Assembly (NCBI GenBank): GCA_902577525.1
Contig: CACGZG010000004.1
Coordinates: 1-64,000, forward strand
Direction: 5' to 3'
DNA from: an uncultured Pelagibacteraceae bacterium
Lineage (GTDB): Bacteria > Pseudomonadota > Alphaproteobacteria > Pelagibacterales > Pelagibacteraceae
Length of the DNA stretch: 64,000 nucleotides
The notes below the pieces were generated by a model. That model searched no databases. It had not been told where the DNA came from and worked only from the letters and a program-made list of their open reading frames with translations. Below are positions 43,287 to 51,136 of the stretch, one piece after another. Each line of letters opens with the position of its first letter. Position 1 is the stretch's first letter. The translations under genes were made by a program, and so were the position numbers.

Positions 43287-43335
43287 ATAGAGGAGCTCTT
43301 TTGGGATAAAAACTAAAAGAGCGAACCTCTATTAT
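43287..43335. terminator. strong bidirectional terminator-like hairpin
   Basis: AATAGAGG-A-GCTCTTTT and AAAAGAGC-GAA-CCTCTATT form a 16-bp interrupted stem with a 12-base loop, followed by ATTTTTAAA on the + strand and a CCTTTTTGG run on the other. It ends 12 bp from the stop of cytochrome c-prime, which it could terminate, and also would end any rightward RNA from 43150. Confidence 0.75.
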
Positions 43336-43347
43336 TTTTAAATGTAA

Positions 43348-43806
43348 TTAATGTGGAGCTCTAAACTTACTGTGACAAGCTTTACAATTACCCCACATCA
43401 TTTTAGTTAAAACTGCCCTTACTTCATCCACACTTTCAGTATCTTCAATAAGAGACGTTAATTTAATCATGTCATTTGATGATTTGGTCATTAAAGCGTT
43501 AAATTCGTCTTTATTTTCCCAAATTATCGGTAAAGCCTCAGTTTTAAAACCTTCCTTGGTATTATCAGGAAAATATTCTATTAAAGTTTTATAATTTTCA
43601 CTCATTTCAATCATTAAACTTTTTGCTTTTTCAAATTCACCTTTAGATGAAAGAGCTTGAACTCTTTTTGCAGAACTATAATTTTTACTAAATAAAGCTT
43701 TTCTGCCTTTAATAATTTCTTCAACAGTTTCAGCATTAGCAGAAAAAGTAAAGCTTAAGGAAAAAATAATTATGATTGTTTTTATGATTTTTATTTTTTG
43801 TATCAT
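43348..43806 (-). CDS. cytochrome c-prime (c-556 type)
   Basis: Periplasmic four-helix haem protein of 152 residues. An N-terminal signal (about 1-25, SFTFSANAE) is followed by helices, and the haem c attachment motif CKACH lies at the C-terminus (Cys141, Cys144, His145), as is typical for cytochrome c-prime. Roles in nitric oxide or electron handling are known for the family. It follows the DUF411 gene by 5 bp, so both are probably one transcript. Confidence 0.9.
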   Translation of the reverse strand: MIQKIKIIKTIIIIFSLSFTFSANAETVEEIIKGRKALFSKNYSSAKRVQALSSKGEFEKAKSLMIEMSENYKTLIEYFPDNTKEGFKTEALPIIWENKDEFNALMTKSSNDMIKLTSLIEDTESVDEVRAVLTKMMWGNCKACHSKFRAPH

Positions 43807-43811
43807 AAGCT

Positions 43812-44294
43812 TTATATTGTCATAAATACTGAAAATTTCCCATCGACAAGTTGATAAATAACATAAGGTTCATCTTTATCACCTGGCATACCTGGCGTAC
43901 CAATAGGCATCCCGGGCAGTGCAATCCCATCAATATCAGGTCGTTCTTTCAATAATTTATTTATAGCTTCTAGCGGAACATGACCCTCGATAAAGTACTT
44001 GTCCAAAATTGTGGTATGACATGACTGCATTTCTAATGGGATGGTATATTTTTGTTTAATTGTATGAAGACTTCTCATATCTGTTTGTTTTACTTTGAAA
44101 TTTTCTTTTTCTAAAAACAAAACATAACCATTACAGCATCCACAAGATGGGGTTTTAAAAACTTCAACAATCTGTTTGTTATTAATATTAGCCACAGCAT
44201 CTTTTGTTTCTGTGACAAAATTAATGATATAAAAGAAAGGTATTGAGAATATTGTTATAATAGTGAGTTTGATTAGATTATTTTTTTTGGACAT
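43812..44294 (-). CDS. DUF411 metal-binding protein
   Basis: A 160-residue protein with one N-terminal hydrophobic anchor (about 8-27) then the DUF411 domain. A thioredoxin-like cysteine group FKTPSCGCCNGYVLF and later the MQSCHTTILD and EGHVPLEAINKLL segments are family-typical. DUF411 proteins are associated with copper handling in periplasm. Together with the adjacent cytochrome c-prime and cytochrome b561 this looks like a redox/copper patch, but that is inference. Divergent from the cytochrome b561 gene. Confidence 0.82.
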   Translation of the reverse strand: MSKKNNLIKLTIITIFSIPFFYIINFVTETKDAVANINNKQIVEVFKTPSCGCCNGYVLFLEKENFKVKQTDMRSLHTIKQKYTIPLEMQSCHTTILDKYFIEGHVPLEAINKLLKERPDIDGIALPGMPIGTPGMPGDKDEPYVIYQLVDGKFSVFMTI

Positions 44295-44416
44295 AAATTA
44301 TCTATCGTTACAATTGTTAAAATAAAGCTTAAAGTAGTCAAATTGATCCACTTGAAGCAATTTAATTATGACACAAAATACAAGTAAATTTTTTTTATGT
44401 TATACTTAAATATTAT

Positions 44417-44944
44417 ATGAAATTAAAAAATAATTTAACAGAGTACGGTTTAATTTCAAAATTATTTCATTGGCTGAGTGCAGCTATATTAGTTATTCAA
44501 ATCCCTTTAGGTTTTTATCTAGTTGATATGGATTTTAGTGAAAAAAGAATAACAGTCGAAAATATTCATGTGACTATGGGTTTAAGTATATTATATTTAA
44601 CTATTTTAAGACTAATTTATAAGGTATTTAACCCCACTCCAACTTTACAAAAGAGTCTTTTTATTGGACAAAAACTTATAGCAAAATCTAATCATATTCT
44701 TTTATATCTCTCAATTTTAACAATTACTGTTTCTGGGACTTTAAAAAAATTATTCAACGGTGAAGAACTTAATATGTTTTTTTTCAATCTTGAAATTAAA
44801 GATAATTTTGAATTAGCAGAATTCTTTTATGAAATTCATATTATTGGAAATTATACACTAATTGGATTAATTACATTGCATATTTCTGCTGTTATAATTC
44901 ACAAAATTTTATTCAAAGAAAATTTACTTAAAAGAATTTTATAG
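44417..44944 (+). CDS. cytochrome b561-family membrane protein
   Basis: Four-helix diheme cytochrome b561 of 175 residues. The opening KLFHWLSAAILVIQIPLGFY (about 15-35) and the later IHVTMGLSILYLTILRL, SNHILLYLSILT and EIHIIGNYTLIGLITLHISAV stretches carry the haem-ligand histidines. Such proteins take electrons from quinol or ferric superoxide chemistry. It overlaps the end of the convergent methyltransferase gene by 6 bp. Confidence 0.88.
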   Translation: MKLKNNLTEYGLISKLFHWLSAAILVIQIPLGFYLVDMDFSEKRITVENIHVTMGLSILYLTILRLIYKVFNPTPTLQKSLFIGQKLIAKSNHILLYLSILTITVSGTLKKLFNGEELNMFFFNLEIKDNFELAEFFYEIHIIGNYTLIGLITLHISAVIIHKILFKENLLKRIL

Positions 44945-45649
44945 AATAATACAAATTAATTTATCTTTAAATCTTAATATACTTTTGTATTTTGAATTAA
45001 TTTCTTGAATACCTTGAATAAGTTGTTTTTTAGATAAGGGTATTAATGTTGATATATATCTATTTTCGATCATCTCTAAGTATTTCTTCTTCTGTATTTT
45101 TACATTATAAACAAATTTCTTTTGAATTCTTCTTGGATATAATTTTGTAATTATCTTGAGTATTTTCATATCTCTTTTAAGAGATGCATTAAGTCCTAAA
45201 TTCATTTCTTTAAAGGTTGGGATTTCATTTTTTCTTGTATCCAAAGTAAAAATAAAAATTTTACCATTTGGGTTTAATTTTTTTTTTAATAAATTTAACA
45301 TTTTTTTAATTTCATAAAATTTCATCAAGTGAATTGTTTGTTTTATTAAAATTAAATCATATTTTTGATTATTTTTGAAAGAAAAATCTACAGCATTAAT
45401 TTTTTTAAAATTAATTCTCTTGTCTCTATCCTTATGATTAATAATATCAATCCCCAAAGGTTTTTTTTTAAATCTTAATTTTGAGCTCAAAGATCCTAAA
45501 ATTTTTCCTCTTCCACAACCAATATCTAAAATTCTTGATTTGGAATTAATTTTAATATTTTTGATTAAAAATTTATTAAATGAATTGATATAATTTTTTG
45601 AGGATAACCAAGTTTTATTATCCCAATTTTTAATGACAGTTAATGCCAT
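44939..45649 (-). CDS. class I SAM-dependent methyltransferase
   Basis: A 236-residue methyltransferase. Motif I RILDIGCGRGKILGSL (about 38-53), post-I aspartate in LGIDIINHKD and motif IV region KYDLILIKQTIHLM are clear. A C-terminal helix-rich part carries many lysines. Substrate unknown. The start at 45649 overlaps the DUF4396 gene by 20 bp, possibly translationally coupled; an alternative start further in cannot be excluded. Confidence 0.75.
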   Translation of the reverse strand: MALTVIKNWDNKTWLSSKNYINSFNKFLIKNIKINSKSRILDIGCGRGKILGSLSSKLRFKKKPLGIDIINHKDRDKRINFKKINAVDFSFKNNQKYDLILIKQTIHLMKFYEIKKMLNLLKKKLNPNGKIFIFTLDTRKNEIPTFKEMNLGLNASLKRDMKILKIITKLYPRRIQKKFVYNVKIQKKKYLEMIENRYISTLIPLSKKQLIQGIQEINSKYKSILRFKDKLICIIL

Positions 45650-46067
45650 ATTTTTTTAATCTCCAATAATTATATGGCCATGGTGTTAAAAAGCCTACAA
45701 TAAGCATTAATGGTACAACCCACCACGTTAAAATTGCTCCACCAGTTAAAAGATAATCAGTTAAATTCATTGTCGTTTCCATACTTATCATAGAAATAAA
45801 ACTCATTCCGAGAGCTGTTTTTAAAGCTTTATGAAATTCAAGATTTTGTCGTATCAAAATAATAGTCTCTAAAATTATACTGGTGATCAATCCATTTATA
45901 ATTGCTAAAATCATTATAGCTAGAACTGGAAACGGTATCTTTGTTAATTGAAAAAATAAGATAGTGCCAAAGTCACCAATTGCACAACCTAATAGGCACC
46001 AAGCTGTATTTTTAGCACTTTGTTTCCAAGTATGATTGCAAGACCAGTCAAATGTAGAAGTTTCCAT
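45630..46067 (-). CDS. DUF4396 membrane protein
   Basis: A 145-residue membrane protein with four hydrophobic segments (about 22-39, 44-68, 88-108, 118-137). The N-terminal NHTWKQSAKNTAWCLLGCAIGDFGTI stretch is family-typical, and members occur near copper and redox genes. Function unknown. The start is only 27 bp from the start of the divergent persulfide dioxygenase gene. Confidence 0.75.
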   Translation of the reverse strand: METSTFDWSCNHTWKQSAKNTAWCLLGCAIGDFGTILFFQLTKIPFPVLAIMILAIINGLITSIILETIILIRQNLEFHKALKTALGMSFISMISMETTMNLTDYLLTGGAILTWWVVPLMLIVGFLTPWPYNYWRLKKYGINCH

Positions 46068-46094
46068 AGTATACTTATATGATAATATTTACTT

Positions 46095-46775
46095 ATGATT
46101 TTTAAACAATTATTTGATGAAAAATCTAGTACTTACACTTACTTAATTGCCTCAGCTAGAGGACGAGAAGCATTAATAATTGATCCAGTAATAGAGAATG
46201 TCAATCAATACATCCAACTACTAAATGAATTAAATTTAAAATTGGTAAAAGTAATAGATACGCATATTCATGCTGATCACGTGACAGGTGCTTCAAAGCT
46301 CAAAAGTATAACAAAATGTTCAACCATCATGGGTGATCACACTCCAGCTGAAACAGTAGAAATAAAAGTTAAGGACAATGAATATATCAATTTAGATAAT
46401 TTGAAAATCAAAGCTATGTACACTCCAGGACATACATCAGATAGTTACAGTTTTTTAATGGACAATTATCTCTTTTCTGGGGATACATTGTTAATAAATG
46501 GTACGGGCAGAACAGATTTTCAAAATGGAAATGCAAAGGATGCCTATCATTCAATTTTTAACAAACTTTTAAAATTACCTGAAGAAACTCTTTTATATCC
46601 AGCTCATGACTATAAAGGTGAAAAAGTAAGTACAATTGGAAAAGAAAAAAAACAAAATCCAAGATTACAAGTAAATAGTGTTGATGAATATGTTGAAATA
46701 ATGAACAATTTAAATTTAAAAAAACCAGCTAAGATTGATTTTAATGTATCAAAAAATATTGTTCTTGGTGCTTAA
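46095..46775 (+). CDS. persulfide dioxygenase-like metallo-beta-lactamase fold protein (ETHE1 type)
   Basis: Iron-dependent dioxygenase that oxidises glutathione persulfide to sulfite, part of sulfide detoxification. The MBL metal motif is THIHADH (His57, His59, Asp61, His62), and GDTLLINGTGRTDFQNGNA and YPAHDYKG carry the remaining ligands typical of ETHE1. The 226-residue length is normal. The sulfite it would form joins the same pool as Xsc and SuyAB. Glyoxalase II is less likely because GRTDFQ is an ETHE1 feature. Confidence 0.85.
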   Translation: MIFKQLFDEKSSTYTYLIASARGREALIIDPVIENVNQYIQLLNELNLKLVKVIDTHIHADHVTGASKLKSITKCSTIMGDHTPAETVEIKVKDNEYINLDNLKIKAMYTPGHTSDSYSFLMDNYLFSGDTLLINGTGRTDFQNGNAKDAYHSIFNKLLKLPEETLLYPAHDYKGEKVSTIGKEKKQNPRLQVNSVDEYVEIMNNLNLKKPAKIDFNVSKNIVLGA

Positions 46776-46776
46776 A

Positions 46777-47166
46777 TTAAATCGAAGCTTTAATAGCCTC
46801 ATAAATCAAGTCCTCAGTAGTCTCTCCAATACTTCTATAAACTTCTTTACTACCTTTAAAAATTAATAATGTAGTTTGATATTGTATATCAAATAAATTT
46901 GCTATTTCTTTATTAGTTACATCAAACACAAAATATTCAATATTAGAAAATTCAATATCTGATAATTTACCTTCTTTTTTTGCTTTATTCAAAACTTTCA
47001 TTTGACTTGCACAAGATGAACAATATTTAATCCAGGAACTAACTATCACAATTTTGTTATCAGCTTGAGCTCTATCAAACAACTTTTTATTAAAAGTTGT
47101 TTCTTTTTCCATGGAATTTACACCAAATGAAAATATACAAAAAATAAATATAAATATTTTTTTCAT
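46777..47166 (-). CDS. exported thioredoxin-fold protein
   Basis: A 129-residue protein with an N-terminal signal (about 1-17), then a thioredoxin-type domain. The active-site cysteines are in IKYCSSCASQMKVL (Cys49, Cys52), and the cis-Pro region reads FDIQYQTTLLIF, with a threonine at the usual proline position (odd for the family). Likely a periplasmic disulfide handler. It follows azlD by 6 bp. Confidence 0.8.
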   Translation of the reverse strand: MKKIFIFIFCIFSFGVNSMEKETTFNKKLFDRAQADNKIVIVSSWIKYCSSCASQMKVLNKAKKEGKLSDIEFSNIEYFVFDVTNKEIANLFDIQYQTTLLIFKGSKEVYRSIGETTEDLIYEAIKASI

Positions 47167-47172
47167 ATCTAA

Positions 47173-47487
47173 CTATACAACAAATATTAAAAACCAATAA
47201 GAAGCTAATCCTGAAAATATTGTCGCAATTATACTTCTTGAAAAAATTCCAATTAAGGTTGCAATTAATGCTGCCATTATTTTTGGATTATTCTCAATTA
47301 AAATTGATCCTGAATCATCTAAAAAAATAGCTGGAAAAATGATTGCTGGAAATATTGCTGGTGGTACATAAGATAAAACTTGTCTTATTCTATCATTAAA
47401 CATTTCTTTTTTTATCAACGCTATCATTGAAAATCTCGTTAGATAAGTAATCACACCACAATATATTATTAAAGCCCAATTACTCAT
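47173..47487 (-). CDS. azlD: branched-chain amino acid exporter, small subunit AzlD
   Basis: Small permease subunit of 104 residues with four hydrophobic segments, including the AzlD-like RQVLSYVPPAIFPAIIFPAIFL region (about 35-57). Works with AzlC, encoded immediately upstream and overlapping by 8 bp. Confidence 0.88.
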   Translation of the reverse strand: MSNWALIIYCGVITYLTRFSMIALIKKEMFNDRIRQVLSYVPPAIFPAIIFPAIFLDDSGSILIENNPKIMAALIATLIGIFSRSIIATIFSGLASYWFLIFVV

Positions 47488-48175
47488 TCTTTTTAACCGT
47501 TCTTGTTAATATCATTGCTGCTAATAAACCTGTTAAACCAGCAACTATTGCATATGCTTTGAAAGGAATATAATTATATCCAAGTGTAGCAACCAATCCA
47601 GAAACAACAATCACAATAACGTTTATGAATTTCCTAAAATCATTAACTAAAAGTGCTAAAAAAGTTAAGGGAACAGCAAAGCTTAACCCGAGTTTTTCTG
47701 GTATCGCTGCACCTAGTATGATTCCTAAAAAAGTAGTTGATTGCCAAATTACCCAACATGTTGCTCCAGCTCCAACTAAATGAAAATATCTATTTTGATC
47801 TTTATTTTTCTTGAGATACTCATTTGATATTGCGTATGCCTGGTCAATTAAAAAATACGAGATAATAATTTTCCAAATCAATTTTAAATCTGATAAATGC
47901 TCAGATACTACAGCTCCATACAGCAGATGACGTGAATTTACAGCACCAACTGAACTTATAATTACCAAAGAAGAAGCTCCCCCTGAAAATAATTGTAGAA
48001 GAACTATCTGAGAGGCACCGCCAAAAACTATTAAAGACATTCCCATGGTTTCTAATGGACTAAATCCAACATCAATTGAAAGAACTCCAAAAATTAGACC
48101 AAAAGGAACAACTGGTATCATTAGTGGACTAACATCAATGATACCTTTTAAAAAAACTTTTAGATTACTTTTCAT
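47480..48175 (-). CDS. azlC: branched-chain amino acid exporter, AzlC
   Basis: Large subunit of the AzlCD exporter family, 231 residues with about six hydrophobic segments. FVFGGASQIVLLQL-like SLIVFGGASQIVLLQLF near residue 45 and AVNSRHLLYGA around 79 are the conserved region. It begins 17 bp after the iron ABC ATPase stop and may be on the same transcript, although an amino acid exporter downstream of an iron importer is an odd pairing. Confidence 0.9.
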   Translation of the reverse strand: MKSNLKVFLKGIIDVSPLMIPVVPFGLIFGVLSIDVGFSPLETMGMSLIVFGGASQIVLLQLFSGGASSLVIISSVGAVNSRHLLYGAVVSEHLSDLKLIWKIIISYFLIDQAYAISNEYLKKNKDQNRYFHLVGAGATCWVIWQSTTFLGIILGAAIPEKLGLSFAVPLTFLALLVNDFRKFINVIVIVVSGLVATLGYNYIPFKAYAIVAGLTGLLAAMILTRTVKKNE

Positions 48176-48192
48176 ATTCTAAAAGGTTTTTA

Positions 48193-49254
48193 TTAGAAGC
48201 AAACTATATGATCAATATGAATTGGTCTTTTTATACCAAATTTTTCGTCAACTTCATGTTGATGTATGTGATGTGAATGAACAAATACCGGTATCAAGGT
48301 ATTACTTGGTGTTTTGAGAGTATAAATAAAGTTAGTTCCTCTAAATTTTCTATCCACTACTTCAAGTTTTAAATTACTTCGATCATCATGTTCAAGATCC
48401 TCTGGTTGAAGCAAAAGTTGCACATTTGAACCTTTGGGATATTCTTTAATAAAATTACCCTCAATCGTTCCTAAATCCCAATTTTCTAAAGTGTTCTTAC
48501 CAGTCACTTTTGCAGGAATTAATATTCCTCTATTCAAGAAATTTACAACCTCAACAGAATTTGGAAAATGATAAACTTTATAAGGATCATCAAATTGTTT
48601 CAGTTGTTGATCTAAAATTATTCCACATTTTGATCCTAAATAAAATGCCTCATATGAATCGTGTGTGACTATAATTGTTGTAATCTTTAATTGGTTTAAG
48701 ATTTTTTTTAATCTGACTTGGATTTCTTCTTTAAAACTTTGATCAACATTTGATAAAGGTTCATCTAACAATAGGAGATCTGGTTGAGTTATTAGAGATC
48801 TTGCAAGAGAAGCTCTTTGTGCTTCACCGGCACTGATTTCATGTGGATATTTATTTAGAATGTGAAAGATATCTAATAAATCTACAATATCTTTTAAAGT
48901 AAGTTTTTTTTTATGTTTTTCTTTATTTCTTTCCGAGCCTAATAATATGTTTTTCTCAACAGTGTAATGAGGAAACAAGCTATTATCTTGAAATGCAAGT
49001 GACACATTTCTATTTTCTGGCTCAACATTATTTTTTTCTGAGGAGATTGTTTTACCATTTAATTTAATTGAACCTTTTTTAATCTTCTCTAAACCCGCAA
49101 TTGTTCTTAAAATAGTTGTTTTACCTATTCCAGAAGGTCCCAAAAGGCATATTACATCACCTTCATTTTCTATGGAAAAGGAAACATTTTTTACTTTGGT
49201 TTTGCCACCAACATTAAAATCAACATTTTTAATTTCAAAAAAATTTTTACCCAT
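48193..49254 (-). CDS. fbpC: ferric iron ABC transporter, ATP-binding protein
   Basis: ATPase of the FbpC/PotA group, 353 residues. Walker A GPSGIGKTTIL (about 38-48), signature ISAGEAQRASLARSL, Walker B LLLDEPLSNVD and the switch His in IVTHDSYEA are present. A C-terminal regulatory TOBE-like domain follows from about 235 (LENWDLGTIEGNFI), ending in a His-rich stretch HSHHIHQHEVDEKFG that could bind metal. It overlaps the permease gene by 8 bp. Confidence 0.88.
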   Translation of the reverse strand: MGKNFFEIKNVDFNVGGKTKVKNVSFSIENEGDVICLLGPSGIGKTTILRTIAGLEKIKKGSIKLNGKTISSEKNNVEPENRNVSLAFQDNSLFPHYTVEKNILLGSERNKEKHKKKLTLKDIVDLLDIFHILNKYPHEISAGEAQRASLARSLITQPDLLLLDEPLSNVDQSFKEEIQVRLKKILNQLKITTIIVTHDSYEAFYLGSKCGIILDQQLKQFDDPYKVYHFPNSVEVVNFLNRGILIPAKVTGKNTLENWDLGTIEGNFIKEYPKGSNVQLLLQPEDLEHDDRSNLKLEVVDRKFRGTNFIYTLKTPSNTLIPVFVHSHHIHQHEVDEKFGIKRPIHIDHIVCF

Positions 49255-50866
49255 GGTTATCTCTTAAAATATATTTAGATGTAACTATTATAAAAGAAGT
49301 TGCAATCAAAATTAAAAATAGTGATGGAACCGCAGCTGCTTCTAACAAATCCTCTGATGCGGAAATGTAGGCTGTAGTTGCAAAAGTTTCAAAATTGAAT
49401 GGTCTTAAAATCAAAGTAATTGGCAACTCTCTAATAATTTCTAAAGAAATCAATATAAAAACAAACAATAATGAATTTCTTAAAAAAGGAATATGTATGT
49501 TCATAAATGTTTTTCTTTTTGAATATCCAAGTAAATAAGAACTTTCATCAACTGATATATTAATTTTTTCATATCCTGATTTAATTCCATTAAAAGCTAA
49601 AGAATAAAATCTAATAAAATAAACAATAACTAATCCCAATATTGAACCAATAAATACTTTTTTAATTGATAAGAAACCATAAGTTTTTATCACGCTCTCA
49701 TCAAACCAAGCGATAAATGTAATAAAGGCAACTGCTAAAATTACACCTGGGATTGCATAGCCTGAGATTGATAAAGTTGACAAAATATTTAAAGTTTTAT
49801 CTTTGTTAACTCTATTTCCGTAATTCGAAATAAGAGCAAATATAATTAAAAACAAACTAGATAAAACAACCAAATAGAGTGTATTAATTAGAAGTTTAGT
49901 TATCTGTAAATCAATCAGGTTTTCTGGAAATTTTATTGTCCAATACACCATTTGAATTAGTGGAAATAAAAAACTTAAGAAAAAAACTAAAAAGCAAAAT
50001 GTGAAAGCCATCAAAGATTTACTACCTGAAAGCTTAATTTTTTGTTTTTGTTTAAATCCACCTCTAGAATTCATGTGATATTTAGCCTTTTTTCTTGAAA
50101 AATTTTCTAAAACAAAAAGAGCAAATATAAATAAAAGCAAAAAAAAGGATAATTGGTTCGCAAAAGCTAAATCATCAAACGCTATCCATGAGTTGTAAAT
50201 TCCTGTTGTTAAAGTGTTTATTGAAAAAAAATCAACTGCTCCAAATTCTGCAAGTGTTTCCATAGCAACTAATGACAGACCTGCAACTATTGCAGGTCTT
50301 GCAGCAGGTAAAATAATAGAATACAAAGTTTTAAATTTGGTAAAACCTAAATTTTTTCCTAAATCTATCAAATTTTGTGGTTGATATAAAAAAGATGCTC
50401 TAGCTAAAACATACACATATGCATACAAAGAAAAAGAAATAGAGAGAATTGCTCCGAATAATCCATCAAACTTTGGAATACTTTGATTGTAATTAGCTTC
50501 ACCAAATAAACTTTTTAATATAGTGAATGCGGTTCCATAATTTTCAAAAAAAGCAGTCAATGAATAGGCATAAATATAAGGTGGAACTGCAAAAGAAAGT
50601 ATCAATGCCCATTTGAAAAAATTACTAAATGGAAATTCAAAAAAAGATACTAAGTATGCTGATCCAGTACCAATCAAAAAAGTTAATATTAATACACTAA
50701 ATAATAAAATTAATGAATTTAATATATACTCTACTAGAAAAGTGTCTTTTAAAACTTGAAAATAGTTAGAAGTATTTTCAAAAAAACTTGAAAAGACTGT
50801 TAAAATTGGAATTAGAACAAAAACAGAAATAAAAAAAGAAGATATATACCAAAAATTTATTCTCAT
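49247..50866 (-). CDS. fbpB: ferric iron ABC transporter, permease
   Basis: Fused two-half permease of 539 residues with about twelve helices. Each half carries the EAA loop: LGKNLGFTKFKTLYSIILPAARPAIVAGL (about 167-195) and LLGYSKRKTFMNIHIPFLRNSLLF (about 445-468), typical of Fbp/Sfu permeases. It imports ferric iron passed from FbpA. It begins about 95 bp after the 49-aa cysteine protein stop, past a stable hairpin. Confidence 0.9.
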   Translation of the reverse strand: MRINFWYISSFFISVFVLIPILTVFSSFFENTSNYFQVLKDTFLVEYILNSLILLFSVLILTFLIGTGSAYLVSFFEFPFSNFFKWALILSFAVPPYIYAYSLTAFFENYGTAFTILKSLFGEANYNQSIPKFDGLFGAILSISFSLYAYVYVLARASFLYQPQNLIDLGKNLGFTKFKTLYSIILPAARPAIVAGLSLVAMETLAEFGAVDFFSINTLTTGIYNSWIAFDDLAFANQLSFFLLLFIFALFVLENFSRKKAKYHMNSRGGFKQKQKIKLSGSKSLMAFTFCFLVFFLSFLFPLIQMVYWTIKFPENLIDLQITKLLINTLYLVVLSSLFLIIFALISNYGNRVNKDKTLNILSTLSISGYAIPGVILAVAFITFIAWFDESVIKTYGFLSIKKVFIGSILGLVIVYFIRFYSLAFNGIKSGYEKINISVDESSYLLGYSKRKTFMNIHIPFLRNSLLFVFILISLEIIRELPITLILRPFNFETFATTAYISASEDLLEAAAVPSLFLILIATSFIIVTSKYILRDNHG

Positions 50867-50902
50867 AATTTATAATCCGCTTTATAAAAATGAAAAGTAT
50901 TT

Positions 50903-50951
50903 GTGTCTACGCTAGGAGGAAGGAGACATCTTGCCTAATAAACGTAGACAC
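50903..50951 (-). promoter_or_regulatory. intercistronic hairpin before fbpB
   Basis: Perfect 9-bp arms GTGTCTACG (50903-50911) and CGTAGACAC (50943-50951) with a 31-base loop. In the leftward RNA the loop includes CCUCCU, the reverse complement of a Shine-Dalgarno. Such hairpins between a binding protein gene and its permease typically lower permease expression or stabilise the upstream message. Confidence 0.65.
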
Positions 50952-50961
50952 CCAGAAAAAA

Positions 50962-51111
50962 TCAAAAATTAAATACTTTTAGGATATGCGGAACCTCCTT
51001 TGTTTTAATCTTTGAAAATTTTCTATCATTCATTCTTTTATTGATCTTTTCACACTCTAAATTACATGGGGAACATGCTTTAGAAGATTTATTTAAATCA
51101 ATATCAGACAT
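50962..51111 (-). CDS. 49-aa cysteine-rich small protein in the iron transport unit
   Basis: Complete 49-codon frame beginning MSDIDLNKSSKA and holding the cluster CSPCNLEC (Cys13, Cys16, Cys20), with a basic middle part (KINKRMNDRKFSKIKTK). The CxxC...C pattern could bind iron or another metal. It lies 25 bp after fbpA and 95 bp before fbpB, in the same direction. No family is recognised. An out-of-frame reading cannot be excluded, but cysteine spacing and operon position support it. Confidence 0.55.
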   Translation of the reverse strand: MSDIDLNKSSKACSPCNLECEKINKRMNDRKFSKIKTKEVPHILKVFNF

Positions 51112-51136
51112 AAATTTCTTTTTTACTTTCACAATG

